Shown: positions 50,531-59,606 of the stretch, piece after piece
How the letters are laid out: every line of letters starts with the position of its first letter
Position numbering within the stretch: position 1 is the stretch's first letter
The notes under the pieces: model-generated
Databases searched by the model: none
Told to the model about the DNA's origin: nothing
Seen by the model: the letters and a program-made list of their open reading frames with translations, nothing else
Position numbers and translations under genes: made by a program
DNA from: Streptomyces abikoensis
GTDB lineage: Bacteria; Actinomycetota; Actinomycetes; Streptomycetales; Streptomycetaceae
Direction of reading: 5' to 3'
Assembly (NCBI RefSeq): GCF_014648775.1
Contig: NZ_BMRT01000004.1
Location: 372,001-436,000 of the forward strand
DNA length: 64,000 bases

Positions 50531-53380
50531 TTACGCCGGGACGATGTTCACCAGCTTCGGCGCCCGCACGATGACCTTGCGGATGCCCGCGCCGCCCAGC
50601 GCGGCGACGACCGCCGGGTCGGCCAGCGCGACCTTCTCCAGCTCCTCGTCGGAGATCGACGGGGCGACCTCCAGACGGGCCTTGACCTTGCCCTTGATCT
50701 GGACGACGCAGGTCACGGCCTCGTCGACCAGGTAGGCCGGGTCGGCGGCGGGGAAGTCCGCGTGGACGACCGAGCCCTCGTGGCCGAGCTTGCGCCACAG
50801 CTCCTCGGCGATGTGCGGGGCGAGCGGCGCGATCAGCAGCACCAGGCCCTCGGCGACCACGCGCGGCACCTCGGGCAGCTTGGTGACGAGGTTGTTCAGC
50901 TCGGTCACCTTGGCGATGGCGGTGTTGAAGCGCAGGTTCGCCATGTCCTGGCCGACGCCGTCGATCGCCTTGTGGAGGGCACGCAGCGTCGCCTCGTCGG
51001 GCGCGGCGTCGACGACCGTGACCTCGCCGGTGTTCTCGTCGACGACGTTGCGCCACAGGCGCTGGAGCAGCCGGTACTGGCCGACGACGGCGCGGGTGTC
51101 CCACGGGCGGGAGACGTCCAGCGGGCCCATCGCCATCTCGTACAGGCGCAGGGTGTCGGCGCCGTACTCGACGCAGATCTCGTCCGGGGTGACGGCGTTC
51201 TTCAGGGACTTGCCCATCTTGCCGAGCAGCCGGCTGACCTTGCCGCCCTCGTAGTAGAACGCGCCGCCCCGCTCCTCCACCTCGGCGGCGGGCACCGCGA
51301 TGCCGCGCGCGTCGCGGTAGACGTACGCCTGGATCATGCCCTGGTTGTAGAGCTTGTGGAACGGCTCGGCCGAGGAGATGTGGCCCAGGTCGAAGAGGAC
51401 CTTCGACCAGAAGCGGGCGTACAGCAGGTGCAGCACGGCGTGCTCGGCACCGCCGACGTACAGGTCGACGCCGCCCAGCGGCTGGCCCTCGCGCGGGCCC
51501 ATCCAGTAGCGCTCGGCGTCGGCGGAGACCAGCTGCTCGTCGTTGCGCGGGTCCAGGTAGCGCAGCTCGTACCAGCAGGAACCGGCCCAGTTGGGCATGG
51601 TGTTGGTCTCGCGGCGGTACGTCTTCGGCCCGTCGCCCAGGTCCAGCTCGACGTTGACCCAGTCCTGGTTGCGGGAGAGCGGGGTCTCCGGGGAGGTGTC
51701 CGCGTCGTCCGCGTCGAAGGTGCGCGGGGTGTAGTCGTCGACCTCGGGCAGCTCCAGGGGGAGCATCGACTCGGGCAGCGCGTGGGCGATGCCGTTCTCG
51801 TCGTAGACGATCGGGAAGGGCTCGCCCCAGTAGCGCTGGCGGCTGAAGAGCCAGTCGCGCAGCCGGAAGTTGACGGTGCCCTCGCCGATGCCGCGCGCCT
51901 CCAGGTGGGCGATCACGGTGCGCTTGGCCTCGTCGATCTGCATGCCGTTGAGGTCGAGCTCGGCGTTGGCCGAGTTGATGGCCGGGCCCTGGCCGTTGTA
52001 GGCCTCGCCCTCCCAGCCCTCGGGCGGCTGGACGGTGCGGACGATCGGCAGCTCGAAGACGCTGGCGAACTCCCAGTCGCGCTCGTCCTGGCCGGGCACG
52101 GCCATGATCGCGCCGGTTCCGTAGCCCATCAGCACGTAGTCGGCGACGAAGACGGGGACGCGCTCGCCGGTGACCGGGTTGAGGGCGTACGCGCCGGTGA
52201 AGACGCCGGTCTTGTCCTTGCCCTCGGTCTGCCGCTCGACGTCGGTCTTGGACTGCGCCTGCTTGCGGTAGGCGGCGACGGCCTCGGCCGGGGTGCCCGC
52301 GCCGGCGGTCCAGACGTCCTTGGTGCCTTCGGGCCACTCGGCGGGCACGATCTCGTCGATCAGGTCGTGCTCGGGGGCCAGCACCATGTAGGTGGCGCCG
52401 AAGAGGGTGTCGGGGCGGGTGGTGAAGACGGTGATCTTCCGGGCCTCGTGGCCGGCGACCTGGAAGTCGACGCGCGCGCCCTCGCTGCGGCCGATCCAGT
52501 TGCGCTGCTGGAGCTTGATGGCCTCGGGCCAGTCCAGGGCGTCCAGGTCGTCGATCAGGCGGTCCGCGTAGGCGGTGATCCGCATGTTCCACTGGCGCAG
52601 CTTGGACTTGAAGACGGGGAAGTTGCCGCGCTCGGAGCGGCCGTCGGCGGTGACCTCCTCGTTGGCCAGCACGGTGCCCAGGCCGGGGCACCAGTTGACG
52701 GGCGCGTCGGAGGCGTAGGCCAGGCGGTAGGCGCCCAGCAGCTCGTCGCGCTCGACGGCGTTCAGCTCGCTCCAGGCGCGGCCGCCGGGGACCTCACGCC
52801 GGCCGCTCTCGAACTCGGCGACGAGCTCGGCGATCGGGCGGGCCTTCTTCGCCTCCGGGTCGTACCAGGAGTTGAAGATCTGGAGGAAGATCCACTGGGT
52901 CCACTTGTAGTACTCCGGCTCGATCGTCGCGAACGAGCGGCGCTTGTCGTGGCCCAGGCCCAGCCGGCGCAGCTGGGCCTTCATGTTCTCGATGTTCGCC
53001 TCGGTGGAGACCCGGGGGTGGGTGCCGGTCTGCACGGCGTACTGCTCGGCGGGCAGGCCGAAGGCGTCGAAGCCGAGGGTGTGGAGGACGTTGTGGCCCG
53101 TCATGCGGTGGTAGCGCGCGTAGACGTCCGTGGCGATGTAGCCCAGGGGGTGGCCGACGTGGAGGCCCGCGCCCGAGGGGTAAGGGAACATGTCCATGAT
53201 GAACTTCTTGGGGCGGGCGACGACGGCCTCGTCACCGGCCAGCTCACCGCTGGGGTTGGGCGCGGCGTACGTGCCGTTCGCGTCCCAGAAGTCCTGCCAG
53301 CGCGCCTCGATGTCAGCGGCCAGCGCGGCCGTGTAGCGGTGCGGGGCGGCCACCTCGGCGGCGGTGGGGGTCTCGCTCAT
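50531..53380 (-). CDS. leuS: Leucyl-tRNA synthetase
   Basis: Charges tRNA-Leu. The 949-aa class I enzyme has the HIGH-type motif [16 protein letters not shown] (about 70-85), the editing (CP1) domain with [20 protein letters not shown], and the second signature KMGKSLKN, the KMSKS equivalent with Gly. ATG 53380 is chosen; a longer upstream frame crosses the leader and terminator. A leader peptide and terminator lie 80-200 bases upstream, so expression may respond to leucine supply. Confidence 0.96.
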   Translation of the reverse strand: MSETPTAAEVAAPHRYTAALAADIEARWQDFWDANGTYAAPNPSGELAGDEAVVARPKKFIMDMFPYPSGAGLHVGHPLGYIATDVYARYHRMTGHNVLHTLGFDAFGLPAEQYAVQTGTHPRVSTEANIENMKAQLRRLGLGHDKRRSFATIEPEYYKWTQWIFLQIFNSWYDPEAKKARPIAELVAEFESGRREVPGGRAWSELNAVERDELLGAYRLAYASDAPVNWCPGLGTVLANEEVTADGRSERGNFPVFKSKLRQWNMRITAYADRLIDDLDALDWPEAIKLQQRNWIGRSEGARVDFQVAGHEARKITVFTTRPDTLFGATYMVLAPEHDLIDEIVPAEWPEGTKDVWTAGAGTPAEAVAAYRKQAQSKTDVERQTEGKDKTGVFTGAYALNPVTGERVPVFVADYVLMGYGTGAIMAVPGQDERDWEFASVFELPIVRTVQPPEGWEGEAYNGQGPAINSANAELDLNGMQIDEAKRTVIAHLEARGIGEGTVNFRLRDWLFSRQRYWGEPFPIVYDENGIAHALPESMLPLELPEVDDYTPRTFDADDADTSPETPLSRNQDWVNVELDLGDGPKTYRRETNTMPNWAGSCWYELRYLDPRNDEQLVSADAERYWMGPREGQPLGGVDLYVGGAEHAVLHLLYARFWSKVLFDLGHISSAEPFHKLYNQGMIQAYVYRDARGIAVPAAEVEERGGAFYYEGGKVSRLLGKMGKSLKNAVTPDEICVEYGADTLRLYEMAMGPLDVSRPWDTRAVVGQYRLLQRLWRNVVDENTGEVTVVDAAPDEATLRALHKAIDGVGQDMANLRFNTAIAKVTELNNLVTKLPEVPRVVAEGLVLLIAPLAPHIAEELWRKLGHEGSVVHADFPAADPAYLVDEAVTCVVQIKGKVKARLEVAPSISDEELEKVALADPAVVAALGGAGIRKVIVRAPKLVNIVPA

Positions 53381-53459
53381 CGTCCTCAAAGCTCCATCGA
53401 TCGTCGTCTGTCGCCTGTCCGCTCGCGGTCCGGAGCCATAGGGCCCGGGGCCGCAAATG

Positions 53460-53483
53460 AAAAAACCCCTCGCACAGGAGGGG
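53460..53483 (-). terminator. Intrinsic terminator in the leuS leader
   Basis: On the minus strand CCCCTC-CTGTGC-GAGGGG is followed by TTTTTT (53465-53460), a classic Rho-independent terminator 80 bases before the leuS ATG and after the leader peptide. Such U-tracts are rare in this G+C-rich genome, which suggests a regulated attenuator. Confidence 0.85.
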
Positions 53484-53543
53484 ATGCCGCGCCGATGCCG
53501 GTCCGGACCGCCGAAGGGTCGGCGGCCACCTGCCGGTGCTTGA

Positions 53544-53582
53544 TCAGCGCGGCTCGCTAAGCAGAAGGCGTACGGCACGCAT
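53544..53582 (-). CDS. leuS leader peptide with Leu-Leu-Leu run
   Basis: A 12-residue open frame [12 protein letters not shown], with Leu codons CTT, CTG and CTT in a row; CTT is rare in Streptomyces. A TAACCT -10-like box (53589-53594) lies 6 bases before its ATG and no Shine-Dalgarno is seen, so it is probably leaderless. Followed by a hairpin region and the terminator at 53460-53483. It could act by ribosome stalling at leucine shortage, exposing an antiterminator. Classic attenuation; not confirmed experimentally here. Confidence 0.75.
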   Translation of the reverse strand: MRAVRLLLSEPR

Positions 53583-53604
53583 GGGGTCAGGTTACCCCAG
53601 CGGG

Positions 53605-53641
53605 CCCGGGGCCCGCACCGAAGCACGGTGCGGGCCCCGGG
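53605..53641 (-). terminator. Terminator after the S53 peptidase gene
   Basis: CCCGGGGCCCGCACCG (53605-53620), loop AAGCA, CGGTGCGGGCCCCGGG (53626-53641): a perfect 16-bp stem 36 bases past the peptidase stop. It borders the leuS leader promoter. Confidence 0.85.
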
Positions 53642-53677
53642 TGGCTCGGCAGGGGCCGAGCGGGGGTCGGACGGGGG

Positions 53678-55657
53678 TCAGCGGCGCTGACCGGGCACGT
53701 ACGAGGTCACGTAGCCGTCGGCGGGGGTGCCGACGCCGGTGACGTTGTCGTAGCCGACGGTCGCGGAGAGTGAGCTGTCGGCGCCCAGGGTGCGCAGCGA
53801 GGTGAGCAGGCCGCCCTTGGCGTCGACGCCGTTGGCGTAGTCGACGCGGACGTCGGCGATGCTGCGGCCCTGGCCGAGCGGGTGGTCGGTGACGTCGTGG
53901 TAGGCGCCGGTGCCGTAGCGGTCGTAGATGGCCGGGTTGGCGAAGCCGATCGGGACGCCGTGCCGGGCCTGCTGGGCCAGCGCCTGGACGCCCGCGATCA
54001 CGGGTGCGGCCAGCGAGGTGCCGCCGATGCGGTACTCGTCGTACTTCACCGAGCCGTCGGGGAAGGTCTGCGTCTGGCCGACGAGGAAGCCGGTGGTGGA
54101 GTCGGCGACGGCCGCGATGTCGGGGCCGACGCGCATCGGCTTGTCGGTGCCGTTCGACTTCGCCAGCGTGTCGGGGACGACGCCGCGCTGATAGAAGGGC
54201 TGCTCGAAGACCTTGCTGGTGCCGCCGCCGGCGCCGCCGGTGAAGGCGCCGGGCATGCCCTCCCAGGTCAGGCCGTCCTTGGACAGCGCGGCCTTGTGGG
54301 TGCCCCAGCCGGTCTCCCACAGGTACTTGTCGCCCTTGCCGACGGCCAGGGAGGTGCCGCCCACGGAGGTGACCCACGGGGAGTTGGCGGGCGTGTCGAC
54401 CTGCTTCACACCGTGCTTGGCGACGTTGTCGCCGTCGTCGCCGGAGGAGAAGTAGAAGCCGATGCCCTCGACGGCGCCCTTCTGGAAGACCTGGTCGTAG
54501 GCGGCGGCCACGTCCGGGGACTCGTTCGCCTCGACGTCGCCCCAGGAGTTGGAGACGATGTCGGCCAGCCGGTTGTCGACGATCTTGTGCAGGGAGTCGA
54601 TCAGGTCGTCGTCCTGGCAGGAGGAGCCGGCGACGTAGACGATGTTCGCGTCGGGGGCGACGGCGTGCACGGCCTCGACGTCGAGGGTCTCCTCGCCGTA
54701 CCAGCCGGCCGCGTCGCACTCCTTGGGGTCGGCGTGCGTCCAGGTGGCGGGCAGCACCTGGGAGTACTGGCCCTTGCGGTAGGGCTTGTCGCCGTTGCGC
54801 TTGGCGTACTGCTGGATGTCGGCGGCGATCGTCGGGGAGGCGTAGGCGTCGGTGATGGCGACCGTCACGCCCTTGCCGGTGAAGTTCTTCGCCCCGTAGA
54901 CGGCGCGCAGCTGCTTTCCGGTGTAGCCCTTGATGGCGTACGGGGCGTGGTCGCCGTACGCGGAGGGGAGGCCGGTGTTGACGTTCGAGCCGTAGTACGT
55001 GGAGAACGGCCCGGCGTTGCGGAAGCCGGCGCTCGGGCCGGGCAGCGTGTCGCGGTGGTGGGTCAGTCGCGGGGCGTTGTTCAGGCCCACGACGGTCAGG
55101 ACGGCGCCGTCGAGGGCGGCCGGGACGGAGGCGTTCCGCGCCGGGGCGTGGTAGGTCTTCCCGTCCTTGACGTAGTTGTGGAGCTCGGTGCCGAACGCCT
55201 TCTGGGCGGCGGCCGCGTCACCGGTCACGGTGACGTAGTGGTCGTTGACGCCGGTCACCGTCAGGCCGGAGGACTTCAGCCAGCCGGTGACCCGGGCTAT
55301 CTGGCCCTGGGTCGCGCCGAAACGTTCCTTCGACTGCTGGGCCGTCAAGTACTTGCCGTACGAGGCGGACTTCGGGTCCGAGACGGCACGCGCGTACGCG
55401 GCCAGGCCCTTGGCGTCACGGCCGGCGAGGTAGACCCGGGCGGTGACGGCCTTCTGCTCCGGGACGGCCCCCTGGTCGGCACTGGGCGTCGCCCACAGCG
55501 GCTTGGTGCCCGCCAGCGACTGGCGGTCGTGCGGGCCGGAGTCGGCGTGGGCCGCGGGCACGCCGAGCGCGAGCGCTCCGGCGACCAGCGGCAGGGCCGC
55601 CGTCAGGGACAGGACGGCGCGCGTTCTGGAACGGTGGCTTGGACGGCGTGAAGTCAA
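53678..55657 (-). CDS. Secreted S53 (sedolisin) peptidase
   Basis: Acid-type serine-carboxyl protease, about 659 residues. A signal peptide (about 1-37) is followed by a Pro-kumamolisin activation domain (about 60-200), then the catalytic domain with Glu and Asp in the GEETLDVEAV segment (about 320-325), an oxyanion Asp in SSGDDGDN (about 405) and the nucleophilic Ser in GGTSLAAP (about 545). All four key residues are present. TTG 55657 is chosen: GGGGG lies 7 bases upstream, while the longer frame to 55771 crosses a promoter-like region. Confidence 0.9.
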   Translation of the reverse strand: MTSRRPSHRSRTRAVLSLTAALPLVAGALALGVPAAHADSGPHDRQSLAGTKPLWATPSADQGAVPEQKAVTARVYLAGRDAKGLAAYARAVSDPKSASYGKYLTAQQSKERFGATQGQIARVTGWLKSSGLTVTGVNDHYVTVTGDAAAAQKAFGTELHNYVKDGKTYHAPARNASVPAALDGAVLTVVGLNNAPRLTHHRDTLPGPSAGFRNAGPFSTYYGSNVNTGLPSAYGDHAPYAIKGYTGKQLRAVYGAKNFTGKGVTVAITDAYASPTIAADIQQYAKRNGDKPYRKGQYSQVLPATWTHADPKECDAAGWYGEETLDVEAVHAVAPDANIVYVAGSSCQDDDLIDSLHKIVDNRLADIVSNSWGDVEANESPDVAAAYDQVFQKGAVEGIGFYFSSGDDGDNVAKHGVKQVDTPANSPWVTSVGGTSLAVGKGDKYLWETGWGTHKAALSKDGLTWEGMPGAFTGGAGGGTSKVFEQPFYQRGVVPDTLAKSNGTDKPMRVGPDIAAVADSTTGFLVGQTQTFPDGSVKYDEYRIGGTSLAAPVIAGVQALAQQARHGVPIGFANPAIYDRYGTGAYHDVTDHPLGQGRSIADVRVDYANGVDAKGGLLTSLRTLGADSSLSATVGYDNVTGVGTPADGYVTSYVPGQRR

Positions 55658-55676
55658 GGAAAACCCCCTGCGATGC

Positions 55677-55711
55677 GAACGGTCGGCCACACTCTGACCG
55701 ATAAACCGTTC
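55677..55711. promoter_or_regulatory. Inverted repeat upstream of the S53 gene
   Basis: GAACGGT (55677-55683) and ACCGTTC (55705-55711) are inverted, with a nested CGGTC/GACCG. It begins 20 bases before the TTG start. Possible operator. Confidence 0.35.
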
Positions 55712-55921
55712 ACTCAGGGGACATGTGTTCACCAAGAAGTGATCAAGGGAGAACCACGGGCACGCAATCAAATCGCCTGCGAGGGTGGTTTGTTGGGAAA
55801 GCGGCGGCTTACGGATCGAACTTGCGCCGAACGAACAGACGTTAGCAGCGGGGGGCGGTGGCGCACCGGGGTTGCGCGAAGCGGGCCGCGCGGGCCGGTT
55901 CGCTGCCTAGCCTGCCGGGGC

Positions 55922-56626
55922 ATGGACCTCCACCGCTTCCTCGACCAGGCCGGCGGCGTGCTCGCCCTGGTCTCGCTGACCGCGACCGTCGTCTGGGGGC
56001 TCGTCGCCGCCGACCGCCTGGCCCTCGGCCCGCGTGGCCGGCTGCTCGCCCAGGCCGTGCACCGGGCCCTCGCCGTCGGCGCGCTCGGCTTCCTCCTCGT
56101 GCACGTGGGCGTCAAGGTCGCCGAGGCGCACGCCTCCACGACCGGCGCCCTGATCCCCTTCGCCTCCGGTGTCGGCGGGCGCGCCGGGCTCATCGGGCTC
56201 GGCTCGCTCGCGGGCTATCTGCTGGTGCTCGCGGCCGCGACCGGCGCCCTGCGCAGCGTCTTCGCCGGGCGGGGGCGCGCGGCGGCGCGGCGCTGGCGGG
56301 TGCTCCACGCGAGCGCGTACGGGGCGTGGTGCGCGGGGTTGCTGCACGGGTTGCACGCGGGGCGGGAGGCGGCGGGGTGGGTGACGGGGTGTTATGTGGG
56401 GTGTTTGGTGGGGGTGGCGATGGCCCTCGCGGTTCGGCGTTTCGGGGTGGGCGTGGTGCGGTTGCTTGTACGGCGCCGGTCGGTGGGGGCTCATGCGGCG
56501 GGGAGGGTGCCCCAGTCCCGCCCTTTCTCCGTTTCCCAGGGGCTCCGCCCCCGGACCCCCGCTCCTCAAGCGCCGGAGGCGCTGGAATTGCCCGCACTTG
56601 AGGACATCGCGCGGCGGTCCGCGTGA
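55922..56626 (+). CDS. Cytochrome b/ferric-reductase-like membrane protein
   Basis: Integral membrane protein, 234 residues. It has four to five helices with paired His: AVHRALAVGALGFLLVHVGVKVAEAH and HASAYGAWCAGLLHGLHAG. These His in adjacent helices are the pattern of b-type haem ligands. The last 27 residues are encoded by an interspersed repeat and are not conserved in composition. The GTGA overlap with the NuoF-like gene points to a joint electron-transfer module. Confidence 0.72.
   Translation: MDLHRFLDQAGGVLALVSLTATVVWGLVAADRLALGPRGRLLAQAVHRALAVGALGFLLVHVGVKVAEAHASTTGALIPFASGVGGRAGLIGLGSLAGYLLVLAAATGALRSVFAGRGRAAARRWRVLHASAYGAWCAGLLHGLHAGREAAGWVTGCYVGCLVGVAMALAVRRFGVGVVRLLVRRRSVGAHAAGRVPQSRPFSVSQGLRPRTPAPQAPEALELPALEDIARRSA
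56554..56579 (-). repeat. Interspersed repeat at the 3' end of the cytochrome-b-like gene
   Basis: The 26 bases are the exact reverse complement of 14029-14054. In the plus frame it contributes GLRPRTPAPQAPEALELPAL-type residues at the C-terminus. Confidence 0.6.
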
Positions 56627-58131
56627 GCGGGCCTCTCCCCGAGCTCCCCCACGTCCTCGTTCTCGGGCTGCCGCGGCTGACCGCCGGGTTCGACGACGCG
56701 GCCCGGCTGGACCGGCGCGCCCATCTCGCCGTGCACGGCTCGATCCCGCGCCTCACCGAGGACGAGCTGACGCGGCTGGCCGAGGCCGTCGCGTTGCGCG
56801 GCCGGGGTGGGGCCGGGTTTCCGTTCGCGCGGAAGGTGCGGGCGGTGGGCGGGGCCGCGCGGCGGCGTGGGACGCCGCCCGTGGTGGTCGTCAACGGGTG
56901 CGAGGGCGAGCCCGCGTGCCGCAAGGACGCGGTGCTGCTGCGGCGCGCCCCGCACCTCGTGCTGGACGGCGCGCTGCTCGCCGCCGAGGCGCTCGGCGCC
57001 CGGACGCTCGTGATCGGGGTGACCCGTACGGGCACGGAGGCGTCCGTAAGGGAGGCACTCGGCGAGCGCGGTCTGTCCGACCGGCGCGGGCGGGCCGTGC
57101 GCGCCCGGGTCGTACGCCTCCCCGAGCGCATGGTCTCCGGAGAGTCCTCCGCGCTGCTGCGCGCCGCGAGCGGTGGCCCCGCGCTCCCGCCGGGCCGGCG
57201 CGGCCACGCCACGACGGCCGGGCTGGGCGGCCTGCCGACGCTGCTGTCCAACACCGAGACGTACGCCCAACTCGCCCTCGCCGCCCGGCTCGGCACCCCC
57301 CGCTACGCCTCGACCGGCACCCCGGACGAGCCGGGCACCGTCCTGCTCACCGTCTCCGGCGCGGTGCCGTTCCCGCGCGTGGTCGAGGCCCCCGGCGGGG
57401 TGGCGCTGTCGTACGTCCTCGCCCAGTGCGGTGGCGAGGCCGTCCCGCAGGGCGTGCTGGTCGGCGGCTATCACGGCGGCTGGCTGGACGCGGCCGCCGC
57501 TGCCGGGACGGCCCTCTCCAGGGGCGCCCTCGCCGCTCACGGCGCGACCCTGGGCGCCGGGGCGGTGCTGCCGCTGTCCGGCGCCACCTGTCCGCTGGGC
57601 GAGGCGGTACGGGTGGCGCACTGGCTGGCGGCCGAGTCGGCGGGACAGTGCGGCCCGTGCCGGCTGGGCCTGCCGACGCTGGCCGGGGCCCTGGCGGACG
57701 TGGTGACCGGGGGCGGGCGCGGCGCCCTGGAGGCCGTACGGGAGGCGGCGGGGGCCGTCCGGGGGCGGGGGGCGTGCGGGCACCCGGACGGGGCGGCGCG
57801 CTTCGCGCTGAGCGCGCTGGCGGCCTTCACCGACGATCTGGCCGCGCACGTCCTGGGCGGCGGCTGCGGGCGCCCCACGGCCGGGCTGCTGCCGCTGCCC
57901 GGCGACGGGAACACGGAACCGGGGAACGCGGCCGGAAAGCGGCTCGCGGTGGACTGGACGCTGTGCGAGGGGCACGGCCTGTGCGCGGGGCTGCTGCCCG
58001 AGCTCGTACGGATGGGCCCGGACGGTTTTCCGGCGCTCGCCGACGCCGGAGTGCCCGGGCATTTGCGGGGGCGCGCACAGCGGGCCGTACGCCGCTGCCC
58101 CGCGCTGGCGCTTCGCCTCGACGACCCCTGA
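56623..58131 (+). CDS. NuoF-like flavoprotein fused to a C-terminal ferredoxin-type domain
   Basis: Redox enzyme of 502 residues. The FMN/NAD-type region has LRGRGGAGFPFARK (about 60-74) and VVVNGCEGEPACRKDAVLL; an SLBB-like part follows (GGYHGGWLD), then a cluster-binding SAGQCGPCRLGL (about 342-353) and CGHPDG. The C-terminus DWTLCEGHGLCAGLLPEL with a later CPALALR is a ferredoxin-type cluster domain (probably 3Fe-4S). It lacks the rest of complex I. Start GTG 56623 overlaps the cytochrome-b-like stop (GTGA). A small electron-transfer pair is likely. Confidence 0.8.
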   Translation: MSGPLPELPHVLVLGLPRLTAGFDDAARLDRRAHLAVHGSIPRLTEDELTRLAEAVALRGRGGAGFPFARKVRAVGGAARRRGTPPVVVVNGCEGEPACRKDAVLLRRAPHLVLDGALLAAEALGARTLVIGVTRTGTEASVREALGERGLSDRRGRAVRARVVRLPERMVSGESSALLRAASGGPALPPGRRGHATTAGLGGLPTLLSNTETYAQLALAARLGTPRYASTGTPDEPGTVLLTVSGAVPFPRVVEAPGGVALSYVLAQCGGEAVPQGVLVGGYHGGWLDAAAAAGTALSRGALAAHGATLGAGAVLPLSGATCPLGEAVRVAHWLAAESAGQCGPCRLGLPTLAGALADVVTGGGRGALEAVREAAGAVRGRGACGHPDGAARFALSALAAFTDDLAAHVLGGGCGRPTAGLLPLPGDGNTEPGNAAGKRLAVDWTLCEGHGLCAGLLPELVRMGPDGFPALADAGVPGHLRGRAQRAVRRCPALALRLDDP

Positions 58132-58180
58132 GCACGACCTCTGAGCACGACCCCTGAGAACGGGGCGGGGCACAAACGCC

Positions 58181-58210
58181 GAGAGGGCCGTCCTCATGGA
58201 CGACCCTCTC
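58181..58210. terminator. Terminator between the NuoF-like gene and the tRNA-Ala
   Basis: GAGAGGGCCGTCC (58181-58193), TCAT, GGACGACCCTCTC (58198-58210): a 13-base stem with one mismatch. Confidence 0.7.
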
Positions 58211-58218
58211 AACCACTG

Positions 58219-58291
58219 TGGAGCTAAGGAGAATTGAACTCCTGACCTCCTGCATGCCATGCAGGCGCTCTACCAACTGAGCTATAGCCCC
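58219..58291 (-). tRNA. tRNA-Ala(GGC)
   Basis: On the minus strand the 73 bases fold as GGGGCTA acceptor, GCTC D-arm, CCTGC-ATGGCAT-GCAGG anticodon arm with anticodon GGC (Ala, reads GCC/GCU), AGGAG-TTCAATT-CTCCT T-arm and TAGCTCC-A. CCA is not encoded. It is an exact copy of 58777-58849. Confidence 0.96.
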
Positions 58292-58419
58292 TTGTTTTGT
58301 TTTCCGCCCGGGTTTTCCTCGCGGTCTCCCTGGCGACACGGATTACATTACACGGACCTCCCCCCCATCTGCCAAATCGGTTCATCGGGCGTCCCGCAAC
58401 GCCCCGGTATGACCGATTT

Positions 58420-58653
58420 TCACGCGGTGACGAAGGAGTAGAACCGCTTGAGGGCGCAGTGCTCGTCGAGCAGTCGTCCGTAGATCGGCTCGCCCTCGAG
58501 CTCCCGGTAGGTCTCGATGGGGTCGCCTTTTATGATCAGCGCCCGCGCGCACTCCACGCACCAGTACTGGTATGCGGAGTTGAGCGGCTCCATGTCGCGG
58601 ACGATCGGCGTGCCGCTGCCGCACCAGTCACACTTCCGGCTGTGAGCACCCAT
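58420..58653 (-). CDS. Small zinc-ribbon-like protein
   Basis: Unknown function, 77 residues, with KCDWCGSG and YWCVECARAL as two CxxC pairs, so a zinc ribbon is likely. Two tRNA-Ala genes flank it. Its last bases use some A/T-richer codons (ATA, AAA) than its neighbours. It was found from the window's reading frame and codon pattern; a start at ATG 58653 is supported by GGAGGAG-like sequence upstream. Confidence 0.75.
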   Translation of the reverse strand: MGAHSRKCDWCGSGTPIVRDMEPLNSAYQYWCVECARALIIKGDPIETYRELEGEPIYGRLLDEHCALKRFYSFVTA

Positions 58654-58735
58654 GACCGCGCTCCTCCCCTCCCCCTCGGCCCCGCTCGCTCCCGGGTGTC
58701 CGATTCTGCCACGGGACCGCGCCGGAACAGCAACA

Positions 58736-58765
58736 ATCCCGCCTCCCCGGGAGGGGAGACGGGAT
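58736..58765 (-). terminator. Terminator after the second tRNA-Ala
   Basis: ATCCCGCCTCCCC (58736-58748), GGG, AGGGGAGACGGGAT (58752-58765): nearly perfect stem followed on the minus strand by TTGTTGCTG. Confidence 0.7.
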
Positions 58766-58776
58766 CGTCGTCACTG

Positions 58777-58849
58777 TGGAGCTAAGGAGAATTGAACTCC
58801 TGACCTCCTGCATGCCATGCAGGCGCTCTACCAACTGAGCTATAGCCCC
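58777..58849 (-). tRNA. tRNA-Ala(GGC)
   Basis: The same 73-base tRNA-Ala(GGC) as 58219-58291, also CCA-less. Identity runs a few bases beyond the 3' end (CACAGTG on the minus strand), which may be part of the processing signal. Confidence 0.96.
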
Positions 58850-58952
58850 GCTGTTCTCGGTTTCCCCGGAGGTTTTCCCCCGCGTTCCCCGCGAACAAGA
58901 AGAACTTTAGCCTGTGACCTGCCCAGATGTGAAATCGAGCCCCACGCGCCGC

Positions 58953-59606
58953 TCAGTCGTCGTCACCGAGCACCGGTTCGGGCAGCGTCCCGGCGTTGTG
59001 CTCCAGCAGCCGCCAGCCGCGCGCGCCCTCGCCCAGCACGGACCAGCAGCAGTTGGAGAGGCCGCCCAGCGCCTCCCACGAGCGGGCCTCCAGGCCCAGC
59101 AGCCGGCCGATGGTGGTGCGGATCGTGCCGCCGTGGCTGACCACGACGAGCGTGCCGCCGTCGGGGAGCTTCTCGGCGTGCGACAGCACGACCGGCGCCG
59201 CCCGGTCGGCGACCTCGGTCTCCAGCTCGCCGCCGCCGCGCCGCACGGGCTCGCCGCGCTTCCACGCCGCGTACTGCTCGCCGTAGCGCTCGGCGATCTC
59301 CTCGTGGGTCAGCCCCTGCCAGGCGCCCGCGTAGGTCTCCCGCAGCTCGGCGTGGTGGGTGACCGTGAGGCCCGTGACGGCGGCCAGCTCGGCCGCCGTG
59401 GCCCTGGCGCGGCCCAGGTCGGAGGCGACGATCGCGTCGGGCCGCAGCGCGGCCAGCAGCCGGGCGGACCGGCGCGCCTGGGCGACACCGGTGCCGGTCA
59501 GCTCGATGTCCGTGGTGCCCTGGAAACGGCGCTCCACGTTCCAAGCGGTCTGGCCGTGCCGCCACAGCACGAGCCGGCGGCCCCGGCCGCCCGGGCGGCC
59601 GTTCAG
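58953..59606 (-). CDS. Histidine phosphatase family (phosphoglycerate mutase-like)
   Basis: About 217 residues. LWRHGQTAWNVERRFQGTTDIELTGTG contains the catalytic His of the RHG motif, and the second His is in VVVSHGGTIRTTIGRLLG. Both catalytic histidines and the Arg/Glu set (ELRETYAGAWQGLTHEEI) are present. Substrate unclear. The start is unresolved: CTG 59606 overlaps the rsfS stop (CTGA) and fits homologue N-termini (LNGRPGGRGRR), whereas a GTG 12 codons later is very close to the RHG motif. It follows rsfS and is probably translationally coupled. Confidence 0.87.
   Translation of the reverse strand: MNGRPGGRGRRLVLWRHGQTAWNVERRFQGTTDIELTGTGVAQARRSARLLAALRPDAIVASDLGRARATAAELAAVTGLTVTHHAELRETYAGAWQGLTHEEIAERYGEQYAAWKRGEPVRRGGGELETEVADRAAPVVLSHAEKLPDGGTLVVVSHGGTIRTTIGRLLGLEARSWEALGGLSNCCWSVLGEGARGWRLLEHNAGTLPEPVLGDDD

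Noticed and set aside
50531-53380. KMGKS instead of KMSKS in LeuRS as a damaged active site
   Set aside because: The Lys residues are kept, and I recall the same form in actinobacterial LeuRS; this is probably normal variation.
53383-53582. A T-box riboswitch before leuS
   Set aside because: I see no T-box sequence (TGGNACCGCG-like) or stem I; the Leu leader peptide and terminator explain the region.
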